Below, piece after piece: positions 33,664 to 42,844 of a DNA stretch of 64,000 nt. The stretch lies in contig NZ_LGKP01000042.1 of the NCBI RefSeq assembly GCF_001306135.1, positions 62,001 to 126,000 of the forward strand, in the 5' to 3' direction. Position 1 is the stretch's first letter. Each line of letters starts with the position of its first letter. The position numbers were made by a program, and so were the translations under genes. Below the pieces are notes generated by a model. It did no database searches, had not been told where the DNA came from, and was given only the letters and a program-made list of their open reading frames with translations. This DNA comes from Herpetosiphon geysericola (GTDB lineage Bacteria > Chloroflexota > Chloroflexia > Chloroflexales > Herpetosiphonaceae).

Positions 33664-35655
33664 ATGTCACAACATAGAAGTGATCGGCATGAAGGTAATG
33701 GTATTGATCTCGTATTAATCAGTATGCCCTTTGGTATTCTTAACCATCCCTCGATAGCACTAAGTCTGCTTAGTGGAAGCCTAAGTTCTATGCAAGTGTC
33801 CTCGAAAATTATCCATTTTACACTCCCTTTTGCAGAGATGATTGGCCCCTCGCTCTATAAAAGTATTGCACTTGGTAGGCATTCTACTATCGATCAGGTT
33901 GGGGAGTGGATATTTAGTAAGGCCTTCTTTCCTGGCTACAACACCGATGACTATATAGACAACGTAATTCTTGAAAATAATTCTCCTAATCCTCCTGATC
34001 TGACTCACGAGGTGAAGGAATTTTGCCGTAGCATTCTCGAATTGCGAGATAAAGTTGATGGATTCTTAGCCTGGTGCTTAGAAGAAGTAATGAAGCTTCG
34101 GCCAAGGGTTGTGGGGTTTACATCAGTATTTCAGCAACAGGTGGCCTCATTAGCTTTGGCTCAGCGGATAAAGCAACATAACCCTGATGTGTCTATTATT
34201 CTCGGTGGTGCTAACTGCGAAGGTGTCATGGGGGCTGAAGTCATACGACAATTCCCTTTTATTGATGCTGTTGTCTCTGGTGAAGGAGATATTGTTTTTC
34301 CTGAACTGATTTCCAGAATATTGGAGCATAAATCATTATCAGATTTAGCTGGTGTATACACTTCTAATAACATTGGTTTTATTGGTGTTAATAATATTTA
34401 TCTGAACGCTACTTCTGTACGAGATATGGATTCCTTGCCAGTTCCTAATTATGAAGAGTATTTTGCCCAAAAATCCAGCTTAGGCCTTGATGATCTGGAA
34501 TCAATTATCCCCTTTGAGACATCAAGGGGTTGTTGGTGGGGCGCAAAGAATCACTGTACCTTCTGTGGACTTAATGGAATAACTATGAATTTCCGCAGTA
34601 AAACGGGCTCGCGAGCGCTGGATGAATTGTTACATTTAGCTAATAATCATCCAGGTCAACCCATTGCTGCAGTAGATAATATCTTAGATACTAAATACTT
34701 TAGGACATTTATTCCAGCGCTCATAGAGCATAATCTGGATTTGAAGTTGTTCTATGAAGTAAAAGCGAACCTCAAGAAGCATGAGCTTCAATTATTAAGT
34801 GAGGCTGGTATAACCAAGATTCAACCAGGTATTGAGAGTCTCAGCACTTCCATTTTGCAAGGAATGCGCAAAGGGATAAAATTTCTACAAAATATTCAAC
34901 TCTTGAAATGGTGCAAGGAATTTGGGATTGAGCCGTCATGGAATATTCTGTGGGGATTTCCAGGTGAAGATCCAGAAGAATATAGAGTTATGGCAAGTGT
35001 CCTTCCATTACTTGCACATTTTACTCCCCCCATTACGGCGGGAGCTGTTCGTCTTGATAGATTTAGTCCTCTTTATGTCCAAGGCGAACAAAATGGAGTA
35101 ATGAATATTAGGCCGTATCCTGCATATTCTTATGTGTATCCTGCATTATCTGACGAAAGCAGAGCTAACCTAGCATATTACTTCACATATGACTATGTAG
35201 ATGAGCGGAACGTAGCCGAATATACGAAGTGTATTCCAACTAGTGTTGATGAGTGGAAGCAGATTCACTTTAAAAGCGATTTGTATATTGTCCCTTACGG
35301 TAGCGATATTCTCTTGTGGGATCTGCGTCCAATAGCAGAAACCATGATCATAAGGTTAGGCGGTCTAGAAAAAGATCTTTACCTTGCTTGTGATGCTGTT
35401 CAAGGTATTACTGAGCTAGCAAAAGTCTCAGAACTCCATCTAGGGCCTATTGTCAAAGATCAAATAAAAATGCTCATGATGAGCTTTGTTGATCTAAAGA
35501 TGATGCTCAATGAGGGTGACTCGTTCTTGAGTCTAGCCGTACTTCTTCATCAAGACGCACCTAAAATGGTGGAGTTTCAGGATATATTACGTATCCTTGA
35601 GATGCTTAACCGAATTCCAGACTACTATCTCCTAGAGAAGGTTATTCCTTCGTAG
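33664..35655 (+). CDS. B12-dependent radical SAM RiPP maturase (C-methyltransferase type)
   Basis: 663 residues, GGAGA six bases before the ATG. The first 250 residues form a cobalamin-binding-like Rossmann domain (V-V-G-F-T-S-V-F-Q, I-I-L-G-G-A-N-C-E, D-A-V-V-S-G-E-G-D). The radical SAM cluster motif is C290-x7-C298-x2-C301 in S-R-G-C-W-W-G-A-K-N-H-C-T-F-C-G-L-N-G, the signature of the RiPP maturation radical SAM protein 1 family (rSAM_ocin_1). Members are predicted or shown to methylate unactivated carbons of precursor peptides. The precursor gene starts 51 bases downstream, which fits. The C-terminal 150 residues are a less conserved helical domain. Confidence 0.85.
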   Translation: MSQHRSDRHEGNGIDLVLISMPFGILNHPSIALSLLSGSLSSMQVSSKIIHFTLPFAEMIGPSLYKSIALGRHSTIDQVGEWIFSKAFFPGYNTDDYIDNVILENNSPNPPDLTHEVKEFCRSILELRDKVDGFLAWCLEEVMKLRPRVVGFTSVFQQQVASLALAQRIKQHNPDVSIILGGANCEGVMGAEVIRQFPFIDAVVSGEGDIVFPELISRILEHKSLSDLAGVYTSNNIGFIGVNNIYLNATSVRDMDSLPVPNYEEYFAQKSSLGLDDLESIIPFETSRGCWWGAKNHCTFCGLNGITMNFRSKTGSRALDELLHLANNHPGQPIAAVDNILDTKYFRTFIPALIEHNLDLKLFYEVKANLKKHELQLLSEAGITKIQPGIESLSTSILQGMRKGIKFLQNIQLLKWCKEFGIEPSWNILWGFPGEDPEEYRVMASVLPLLAHFTPPITAGAVRLDRFSPLYVQGEQNGVMNIRPYPAYSYVYPALSDESRANLAYYFTYDYVDERNVAEYTKCIPTSVDEWKQIHFKSDLYIVPYGSDILLWDLRPIAETMIIRLGGLEKDLYLACDAVQGITELAKVSELHLGPIVKDQIKMLMMSFVDLKMMLNEGDSFLSLAVLLHQDAPKMVEFQDILRILEMLNRIPDYYLLEKVIPS

Positions 35656-35706
35656 TAATTTCTGTATAATATACCAATCTCTATATTTGAAAGGAGTCTA
35701 AAAGGA

Positions 35707-35928
35707 ATGCAATCTGCAATTGAACAGGTGTTGGGGCGGCTTCTCACAGATAATAGTTTTCGTAACCAAATGATGCTAAAACCTCAGCAAGCATTAGCGG
35801 GTTATAACCTTGGTCAGGAAGAATTGGATGCATTGGGACAATTGGATCTTGCTAGATGGACGAAAGTTGAGAACAGTGATGGACGAAATGGATTCCCGGA
35901 TATAGTGGGCGGACGGAGAACTCTCTAA
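35707..35928 (+). CDS. RiPP precursor peptide with LigA-like/Os1348-type leader
   Basis: 73 residues; AGGAG ten bases before the ATG. Residues 1-47 read as a helical leader (E-Q-V-L-G-R-L-L-T-D-N-S-F-R-N-Q, A-L-A-G-Y-N-L, E-E-L-D-A-L), a pattern seen in NHLP-clan precursors named Os1348-type and in LigA-like domains. The C-terminal core, roughly T51-L73, is rich in Gly, Asn, Asp and Arg and has no Cys, so lanthionine or sactionine chemistry is unlikely and C-methylation by the adjacent maturase fits. A terminator follows 13 bases after the stop. The leader/core boundary is a guess. Confidence 0.75.
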   Translation: MQSAIEQVLGRLLTDNSFRNQMMLKPQQALAGYNLGQEELDALGQLDLARWTKVENSDGRNGFPDIVGGRRTL

Positions 35929-35940
35929 AGAATAAATTTT

Positions 35941-35982
35941 TAAAAGGCCTACTCCCATAATAAGCTGTGGAGAGGCCTTTTA
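35941..35982 (+). terminator. Terminator after the RiPP precursor
   Basis: Arms TAAAAGGCCT (35941-35950) and AGGCCTTTTA (35973-35982), 22-base loop, T-rich 3' side. Confidence 0.7.
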
Positions 35983-36172
35983 AAATTGAAGGTCTGCACT
36001 GAAAGTACACAATTTCATCTTCCCCATCCATCATTCTAACTATTTATTGATGTGATATTCCACCTGAAGTCGTAGTTATCTTGATCATATGCATACTATT
36101 ATAGATCTGGGCATTTTGAAGAGAGTTTCTATAAGATAGTCTAATAATTATGAAAGAAAGATTGTATCTGCC

Positions 36173-37858
36173 ATGGATCTTCTATTTATCGATCCCTATA
36201 ACTGGAGTACTATTGAGCCTCTTTACCTAGATCTAGAAAAATGTGATCTTGAGGTAACTACGGTCGAAGAATGGCTCCAGCGCTGGAGCAAGATTGAGAT
36301 GGTATTACATGAGGCTTCTGCACAGGCTTATCGAATGACTACCGAGGATATAACCAATAGTGAGGCATTGAAAAACTATCGACATCTTATGAACGAGATA
36401 ACTCCCCGCGCGAAAAGCGCCGCTTATGTGCTGAAGCAACGTTTACTTAGTATTCACGACCTTCAAATGAATGTCAATATGCAAGAACTACTTCGACGAT
36501 TCCGTTGTGAGATACAGCTATTCCATGAAGAAAATATTAATTTGCAGTCCATTATTAACATAACTGCGCAGGAATATATGACTCTCACCGGAAGCATGAC
36601 TATTATCCATAACGGGTTGGTAATAACAATACCCGAGGCGGAAAGTTTATTGGAAGATGGTGATCGCCATGTACGTGAGAAAGTATGGCGTTTTGTTACT
36701 CATCGTCGTATGGAAGATAAACAAAATATAGATTCTCTTTTCTTGAAGTTATTTCATCTTCGTCGAGCACTCGCATCTAATAAAGATTTACCGGATTACA
36801 GAGCCTATCGGTGGATGGAAATGAATCGTCTAGACTATAATCCTGATGATTGCTTCCAGCTCCATAATTCAATTGAATTGGAAATCGTCCCCTTATGGTT
36901 GAAGATGATTCAAAAGCGTAAAAACCAACTAGGGTTGAGTATCCTCCGCCCATGGGATATGCGTGCCTATCCACAGAATCTGTCGCCTCTACGTCCCTTT
37001 ACCTCAGTTGATAGATTACAAGAATGTATTGGTTACATATTTACCGAATTGGATCCTGAACTATCAGGATTATTTAAATATATATGCAATGGTCCGCTCG
37101 ATCTAATGGCACGTCCTGGAAAGGCCCCAGGTGCATATTGCTATTTTTTGCCAATCAGTAGACACCCATACATTTTTATGAATGCTGTAGGAACAAATCA
37201 AGATATTATGACTTTTCTGCATGAAACTGGCCATGCCTTTCATGCATTGTTGTCGTATCACAACCATTCTTTATGTTGGTTTACTATTGATCTGCCTATT
37301 GAATTTGCTGAAGTTGCTTCGCAAGGATTAGAGCTTCTTATTCTTCCTTACCTTACCTCGCAACATGGTGGGTTTTATAATGAGGAAGAAATAAATCAAG
37401 CGACCTTTGATGAGCTTGAAGGGCTAATTAAATCAATACTTTGGTCCACTATAAGTGATATATTCCAACATTGGCTTTATGTGGAAGCTTCAGATAATAT
37501 TGAAATCGATGAAATCAATACGAAATGGGCTGAACTTATTAACCGATTTATGCCTGGTATCGACTGGACCGGATTAGAAGAAGTTCAACGTAGTGATTGG
37601 CATGTAGTATCCCATCTTTTCCTAATACCTTTCTACATGATTGAGTATGCAATTGCAGGCGTTGGAGCCTTGCAGTTATGGGAAAAAGCTCAACATGATC
37701 TTCCTGCAACTTTGGAAGATTACAGGACTGCTCTTTCTCTTGGAAGTTCCAAATCATTGCCAGATCTCTATGCCGCTGCCGGTATTCGTCTTGCATTTGA
37801 TCAATTAACCATTGGTAAGTTGGCTAGACTTATTACACAGCACCTCCAGCTCGAGTGA
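36173..37858 (+). CDS. M3-family (PepF-like) zinc oligopeptidase
   Basis: 561 residues. The zinc motif H350-E-T-G-H354 lies in F-L-H-E-T-G-H-A-F-H, and the downstream helix E-F-A-E-V-A-S-Q-G-L-E supplies the third ligand Glu, as in oligoendopeptidase F and M3B peptidases. These cut short peptides in a closed cavity. The gene is 190 bases after the precursor terminator on the same strand and ends at a bidirectional terminator, so it belongs to the RiPP locus but probably has its own promoter. The likely role is cutting or degrading the leader. The ribosome site is weak (AAAGA). Confidence 0.85.
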   Translation: MDLLFIDPYNWSTIEPLYLDLEKCDLEVTTVEEWLQRWSKIEMVLHEASAQAYRMTTEDITNSEALKNYRHLMNEITPRAKSAAYVLKQRLLSIHDLQMNVNMQELLRRFRCEIQLFHEENINLQSIINITAQEYMTLTGSMTIIHNGLVITIPEAESLLEDGDRHVREKVWRFVTHRRMEDKQNIDSLFLKLFHLRRALASNKDLPDYRAYRWMEMNRLDYNPDDCFQLHNSIELEIVPLWLKMIQKRKNQLGLSILRPWDMRAYPQNLSPLRPFTSVDRLQECIGYIFTELDPELSGLFKYICNGPLDLMARPGKAPGAYCYFLPISRHPYIFMNAVGTNQDIMTFLHETGHAFHALLSYHNHSLCWFTIDLPIEFAEVASQGLELLILPYLTSQHGGFYNEEEINQATFDELEGLIKSILWSTISDIFQHWLYVEASDNIEIDEINTKWAELINRFMPGIDWTGLEEVQRSDWHVVSHLFLIPFYMIEYAIAGVGALQLWEKAQHDLPATLEDYRTALSLGSSKSLPDLYAAAGIRLAFDQLTIGKLARLITQHLQLE

Positions 37859-37936
37859 TATTAGATGCCGGAATACGCTATTCGTATTTCTTTTTCAAAG
37901 GCTTTTTTTCATCATAGTGTTGCTCTCATATTAGAA

Positions 37937-37977
37937 AATTCAAAGGCCGTGATCACCACGATCACGGCCTTTGAATT
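37937..37977. terminator. Bidirectional terminator between convergent genes
   Basis: 18-bp perfect arms 37937-37954 and 37960-37977 (AATTCAAAGGCCGTGATC) with a 5-base loop and A/T-rich flanks, between the M3 peptidase and the DndC-like gene; it overlaps the DndC-like stop codon. Confidence 0.8.
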
Positions 37978-39382
37978 ATGTAAGGTCTAGGCTAGATTGA
38001 AAACCAGCTAGAGATACTTGCGTCAGTTGCATCGGCTTTTCTAGAAGATAGGCATCAGTAACCGGATCATTAGCACAGCTGAGGTTGGTTCCAGTAACCT
38101 CGTGGTAGATCTGAGGGATGTACGTACCATCGTCGAGACCATCAACCCACCAAAGATAACGAATGGCTCTCAGTTGTTCATCATCGATAAGCGTCAGGCC
38201 TGGATAAGGACTATCTCGTCGTAAATCACGTTGGATCTCCAACAGTCGGCGTACCAGCTTTTTACGGAAATTAAGCTTATAACGACCTGGAATTGCGCTG
38301 CCGTCCTGTCGCTGCTTTTTTTGTGCCACAATGGACGGTGTGGCGTTGATCTCACGAAACTCTAGTTTTCGCTCTGGTTTCGTGGTTTCGCGAAGCCATT
38401 CATATATATCCCAAAGCGGCTCCATCCAAGGCTCCTGATCAACAATGTTAAGCAATGACTGGTTCCCACTTGAAACTGTACACGGAAAACACCCGAAACG
38501 ACTATTACCGCACGCTTGGCCTTTGCCAATGTCACCAACAACGATTGGGCACTCACCAGCAGTGCTGGCCTGTCGGTAGAGCGCAAGGAGATCACGATTG
38601 CTCGCTCCCCATGGGCTCTGAACTTGAAGTAGATATGTCCACACATCATCTGTCGTCCAGTCGGAGATGGGAGTGTACACCAGAGCTCCAGGCATGGTAG
38701 CACTCCGGCTAAAAGTGGAATCGATTCGATGTTTCTTAATACTTGCGGCCCTCGCTGCCGATTCTGCTGATCTAACACCAAGAACCATAACTACTTGACC
38801 GCTCTTTACTATATGATCTTTTACAAAACGCTCATTTGGTGTACTTTTTAAGCGGCTGGTACACCAACGGAAGCGGGCTGTTGGCATTCCATAGCCGCGG
38901 CCGACAACACAAGTCCACATGCGGTCACTTACGGCCGGGATAGTTTTATGGGCACTGATAGGAAGGCCTTTCGTTTTAGCGCTAACGTTTACCTGCATAA
39001 GTATAGAGTCAATGCGTGCAGCAAAGGCCGGAAGTTCAATGAGCGTATCTCCAGCCACAACATACAGATGATTTTTTCGGAGTTTTGCTGGTAGTGCCTC
39101 GATGGCACTCCAGATGAGTTGGAGTGTTGCAGTCGAGTCTTTACCAAGGCTGGTCATGATGACCCACGGGACTGTTGATTGGAGATAAACGGACTGAATG
39201 TCCAAAATCTGCTGTGCTAGTGACCGTTTGTCAAAGATTGAACCTATGCTATCGCTTATCGTCTGTACTTTCGCTACACTCATCTTAGATGTGCGTGGTT
39301 TGTTGATTCGCATAGTTAATTGACCATTCATTCGGTGATTTTTTTGTTTAGATACTTCGTACAAAACGCGTTGCCGAGCCAA
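37976..39382 (-). CDS. DndC-like PAPS-reductase-family sulfurtransferase
   Basis: A TTG start at 39382 is proposed because GGGGAG lies nine bases before it and a 21-bp hairpin ends just upstream; the longest frame begins inside that hairpin. The protein carries the modified PP-loop S-L-G-K-D-S, G-R-G-Y-G-M-P, F-R-W-C-T-S-R-L-K and V-L-G-V-R-S-A-E-S, all typical of DndC, plus four Cys for an Fe-S cluster (E-C-P, A-C-G, G-C-F-P-C). In DNA phosphorothioation DndC passes sulfur to DNA with DndD. No DndA, B, D or E is visible in the window, so this is an orphan or works with the GHKL, PAPS-like and DpdA-like neighbours. Confidence 0.75.
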   Translation of the reverse strand: MARQRVLYEVSKQKNHRMNGQLTMRINKPRTSKMSVAKVQTISDSIGSIFDKRSLAQQILDIQSVYLQSTVPWVIMTSLGKDSTATLQLIWSAIEALPAKLRKNHLYVVAGDTLIELPAFAARIDSILMQVNVSAKTKGLPISAHKTIPAVSDRMWTCVVGRGYGMPTARFRWCTSRLKSTPNERFVKDHIVKSGQVVMVLGVRSAESAARAASIKKHRIDSTFSRSATMPGALVYTPISDWTTDDVWTYLLQVQSPWGASNRDLLALYRQASTAGECPIVVGDIGKGQACGNSRFGCFPCTVSSGNQSLLNIVDQEPWMEPLWDIYEWLRETTKPERKLEFREINATPSIVAQKKQRQDGSAIPGRYKLNFRKKLVRRLLEIQRDLRRDSPYPGLTLIDDEQLRAIRYLWWVDGLDDGTYIPQIYHEVTGTNLSCANDPVTDAYLLEKPMQLTQVSLAGFQSSLDLT

Positions 39383-39399
39383 GATGTCTAACTCCCCAA

Positions 39400-39455
39400 C
39401 AGCAGTTGCCTGCATACAAATTAGCATGTGCTAGTTTGTATGCAGGCAACTGCTG
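39400..39455 (-). promoter_or_regulatory. 21-bp perfect hairpin in the leader of the DndC-like gene
   Basis: Arms 39400-39420 and 39435-39455 (CAGCAGTTGCCTGCATACAA...) with an inner TAGC / GCTA pair. It ends three bases before the proposed GGGGAG ribosome site. It belongs to the group of strong leader hairpins in the 38-64 kb array. Confidence 0.7.
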
Positions 39456-39514
39456 CTCTATCTTTATCTTAAGTACCCGTGAAGAAAAAGAAGTATTAGT
39501 GTGAACTTGATCGT

Positions 39515-39943
39515 TCATGTTGAAGATTGTGGTATCTTCGTTTCAGGTATCCACGTGATGATAGTCCATCCACATTCACGTGATTCAGTCTGAATAGAGG
39601 GACAATTGCGTCGGTAATCCGTAATTGTGATCATATCAGGCTGAATTGTCATCGTGGAAGGTAACAATGGCTGACTATTGAAATCAACGTCCAGTTGGTA
39701 CAACCGATTATCAGAGTTGCGGAAATTGAGAAGAAGATAGGCATTTCTGGATGCTGAGGCAGCATGTTCTAGGTCAATATTCACTAGCGTATATTCTGTG
39801 AGTACCGATGTGTTTGGCGAATTGCTATCATTATGATAGAAAATACAGACGTGCTGATTGATGAGTGTGGTGTGCAATACAGCGATAATGCTATCTGCAT
39901 TTTCTATCACGATAGGTAAACGTATATCAGTTATAGTTGTCAT
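39515..39943 (-). CDS. Hypothetical 142-residue protein
   Basis: Beta-rich protein beginning M-T-T-I-T-D-I-R-L-P with alternating hydrophobic strands, no Cys clusters and no known domain. It lies between the DndC-like and GHKL ATPase genes in the same orientation, about 130 and 85 bases from them, so it is probably part of this modification locus. The ribosome site GGTGA is weak. No function can be given. Confidence 0.55.
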   Translation of the reverse strand: MTTITDIRLPIVIENADSIIAVLHTTLINQHVCIFYHNDSNSPNTSVLTEYTLVNIDLEHAASASRNAYLLLNFRNSDNRLYQLDVDFNSQPLLPSTMTIQPDMITITDYRRNCPSIQTESRECGWTIITWIPETKIPQSST

Positions 39944-40027
39944 ACTATATTTATCACCAATGATGCGCTGATTGCGTCACTAGTGTACGGTGAACGCGAT
40001 CTGCACGGTAGAAAATGGGATTGTCTT

Positions 40028-41713
40028 CTACTCTCTGCCAACAAGCGAAAGCTTTTTTTCTTGCCCTACCTCATTTCTAGTAGTAATAGCTGATGGCAAT
40101 ATATATCCATCTGTGTAGTGGTAATGAATAGAGATTATTCGTGAACTCTTATTCTCCATATGGCGCTGAATATCAAAGAGATTGCAATCTGGTGATATAC
40201 AATTACCCATTAACTGGCGAATGTAAACCATACGCGATTCATCATATGACTCATAAATTTCATCATATGAGTGATCTTCATGGTGTTGATCAAATCCAGC
40301 CCACGCCTTATGTCGATAGAATGCTAGAGGATCTGTGCAACCAACCATGAAATCAACCGCACCAACCTCCCAGCAATCGGCATCGTTAAAACCATAAACA
40401 GGGGCTCGGGTAACCTCACTCCATATCTCTGGTGGATTTGCATTCGTACTTAATCCCCATATACCAGGCTCATTAAAGCTATCTGCACGGCGATCACCAG
40501 GATTCCACCAGATCGTTTGAATATTTAACCGATCGCGATTGCCGCAAAGACACTCATAGGATGTCCCAATCATCGGTATGAAGCTTGGAATCCCATATCT
40601 GTAGACTTGTCCCTTATTATCTGATCCATGTTGGATCATAATCTCTGAGTTTATAATGCGTGGTTGATCTGTGTACCGAAGTAGAATAAGGTTTTCTTCA
40701 GGGCCCATATCATCCACGGATTCAACCTTCATTCCATTGGGCCACTGTCGTGCAACGAAGTATGGTGAAACTTGCTCTGCATCGCTAGGTGCGAATAGAT
40801 AGTAGTCATGAACCCACGAAGGCTGAATAAATGCCTCATTGAGTGGATCGAAGAGATAGTTGGATAATTTCTGCCCAATAAACCGATGCAGAATATTGAG
40901 TGCCTCATCTTGAATAAGAGACGCACGTGTTGGAGCAACAGGATTAACTGGGCGTCCGCTAGTGACGTGGAGGTAGAAACAAAGTCCTCCTGCATTGAGT
41001 GATGTTTTGATAAGCTGGCCGTACCAATTAATACATGAAAGTCCTCCTCCCCAAATGCCGATTCGGGATTTGTAGCCTATAATGAGCGTATTTCCTTCAA
41101 ACTTTGTCCTCACCAAGACGTGGTCTAGTTGTGCCCATTGCGGGAGTAGAGGGATGATCTTTTTTTCATCAATCCAAATCTGAGGGGTGTAATAATAGTT
41201 CTGGTCTTTATTAAAGAGCAATCGTAGCTCACAAACTAACTCGGACGTACAGGTCACCTCGATGGACAGACCTTGGACTGATTCGGGGTGGTATTCCATT
41301 CGCTCTGCCCATGTGGAGGCGTATACTTCGTCAGTCCACCACTGATGAGTATCAATTGTTAATCTAAGGATGCCTGAGCAGAAGGTAATGGACTTAATCG
41401 AGGTATGGGCAAGCAATGCATGAACCCCGACTCCCATGGGATCCTGGTTCGACTCGACGGTAGGATCATCGTAGTGTGTTGCCGCTATTTGGAGCAGCGT
41501 GTGGAATACTGTTGTATCGCGGAGTCCATGCCCATCATCTTGGAATCGAAAGCCGGTTTCATGGGTTGTGATATAGATGTTCTTTGCACCAGCACGCTGC
41601 GCATTTTGGAGCAACTCACCAATTGCTTCCGGAAGTTTGTTGGTAAATAATCGACGAACGACCGACTGACGAAATCGCTGTGTGTCAACGAGACTAGTTA
41701 AGGTGGGTGTCAT
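40028..41713 (-). CDS. GHKL (Hsp90-like fold) ATPase
   Basis: 561 residues, GGAG ten bases before the ATG. Bergerat-fold motifs: N-box E33-x3-N37 (A-I-G-E-L-L-Q-N-A-Q-R-A-G-A-K), G1 D-D-G-H-G at 59-63, and G2 G-V-G-V-H near 94-98. The remaining 450 residues are not recognised; they include a segment with R-P-V-N-P-V-A-P-T-R-A-S-L similar to Hsp90/MutL-type middle domains. Such ATPases act as clamps or chaperones in DNA repair and in anti-phage systems. Its leader contains the clearest interleaved inverted repeat of the array. It is flanked by two PAPS-reductase-fold genes. Confidence 0.8.
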   Translation of the reverse strand: MTPTLTSLVDTQRFRQSVVRRLFTNKLPEAIGELLQNAQRAGAKNIYITTHETGFRFQDDGHGLRDTTVFHTLLQIAATHYDDPTVESNQDPMGVGVHALLAHTSIKSITFCSGILRLTIDTHQWWTDEVYASTWAERMEYHPESVQGLSIEVTCTSELVCELRLLFNKDQNYYYTPQIWIDEKKIIPLLPQWAQLDHVLVRTKFEGNTLIIGYKSRIGIWGGGLSCINWYGQLIKTSLNAGGLCFYLHVTSGRPVNPVAPTRASLIQDEALNILHRFIGQKLSNYLFDPLNEAFIQPSWVHDYYLFAPSDAEQVSPYFVARQWPNGMKVESVDDMGPEENLILLRYTDQPRIINSEIMIQHGSDNKGQVYRYGIPSFIPMIGTSYECLCGNRDRLNIQTIWWNPGDRRADSFNEPGIWGLSTNANPPEIWSEVTRAPVYGFNDADCWEVGAVDFMVGCTDPLAFYRHKAWAGFDQHHEDHSYDEIYESYDESRMVYIRQLMGNCISPDCNLFDIQRHMENKSSRIISIHYHYTDGYILPSAITTRNEVGQEKKLSLVGRE

Positions 41714-41727
41714 GATAGTTAGACTCC

Positions 41728-41775
41728 AACAGCTCCCCCTGGCCGGGAGCTGTTCAATATACAGTCTTGGCCAGG
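41728..41775 (-). promoter_or_regulatory. Interleaved inverted repeat in the GHKL ATPase leader
   Basis: On the minus strand the order is CCTGGCC (41775-41769), 14 bases, AACAGCTCCC (41754-41745), GGCCAGG (41744-41738), GGGAGCTGTT (41737-41728). The whole 7-base hairpin loop is complementary to the upstream strand. The GGAG ribosome site follows immediately. Confidence 0.75.
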
Positions 41776-41884
41776 CGAAGCTATGGATCGAGGGTTAATA
41801 GAGATAGCTATCTGATGGAACTTCTTATCAATGCTCCATGGTCTGCATTAGGCGAGATATGTGCATCGCCCAATTAGGTGGTTT

Positions 41885-42844
41885 TTAATGGATGAGCAGA
41901 GGACCTGCTTGTTGCCACGTGTAGCCTGTTGCCATCTCAAAATCCTTCGCGCGATCTATGTATTGTCCTATTAAGTCTGGCGCAGTGTTGTAAGCATGCT
42001 GGAGGTGGGTTTGATTTGAGAAAATGCAGGTTACACAGCTCAGACGTGCCCGGCCACGCTCCGGGCGATATGGATCAAGCATTGCAGCCAACGTTTCTCC
42101 TTGGAGTTCGTAACCTGAATGCGGAGATATTCCAGCATTGAGAACCATTCGCGTGACTTGATAGAGTGCTAAGTCCACAACAGGACGCATCCACAACACC
42201 GCATGTCCATCGGGTCGGCGGCGTGAGGGCTGGAGTGGTATCCGCCACTCGGCGTGTAGCACATCCGCACGCTTGGAAGATTCCGCCCAGCGCTCACCTG
42301 ATAAGAGGATGGGCCGATTACCAAGTTCGTTGCGATGTGATCGGAGATCATGGTCACATAATTGGCCTTTTAAATACTTCGTGCAATATCGAATTCCCGA
42401 AGTAGGTGGCATATTAGACCGAGCTGCGACCAGATCCCACAGCGTTTTTACCGCCGCAGAGTCCGAATCGGTTGCTGGGCCAAATTTGTCCACATCATGA
42501 CTGCGGCGAAGCCGCAGACTTGCATGACCACCTGGTGTAATGCCGCCGCTTCTCTCATACACCGCTTGTCGAATCATGAGACGGCAATTGCCAAGAGCGA
42601 TAGCAAGATGTTCTAAGTGGTCTTGCGTTTGCGGCCAATCCATCTCTGCGAGATAAGCGTGCCACAAAACGAGAGGAAGATCTGGCCACCGTTGGCGCGC
42701 CCAAATAGCTGTAGCATCGCTATCAATGCCTCCAGATACGCTGATCCAGATACTGGTTGGTTCGTATGTCGCCAGCAACAAATCGATGTTACGGTTTGGA
42801 TTCATAGAGAGTGGCCATGGCATATCAAACATCGATGTTTGCAT
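41885..42844 (-). CDS. PAPS-reductase-family protein
   Basis: 319 residues; the ATG at 42844 has GAGG eight bases upstream, better than the longer TTG frame. PP-loop S-G-G-I-D-S at residues 37-42, then R-Y-C-T-K-Y-L-K-G and L-S-G-E-R-W-A-E-S-S-K-R-A (the E-S-x-x-R element of the family), and a C-terminal C-V-T-C-I-F pair. The second PAPS-like gene in this locus after the DndC-like one. Related proteins occur on phages and plasmids and adenylate or sulfur-modify substrates; the exact reaction is unknown. Confidence 0.75.
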   Translation of the reverse strand: MQTSMFDMPWPLSMNPNRNIDLLLATYEPTSIWISVSGGIDSDATAIWARQRWPDLPLVLWHAYLAEMDWPQTQDHLEHLAIALGNCRLMIRQAVYERSGGITPGGHASLRLRRSHDVDKFGPATDSDSAAVKTLWDLVAARSNMPPTSGIRYCTKYLKGQLCDHDLRSHRNELGNRPILLSGERWAESSKRADVLHAEWRIPLQPSRRRPDGHAVLWMRPVVDLALYQVTRMVLNAGISPHSGYELQGETLAAMLDPYRPERGRARLSCVTCIFSNQTHLQHAYNTAPDLIGQYIDRAKDFEMATGYTWQQAGPLLIH

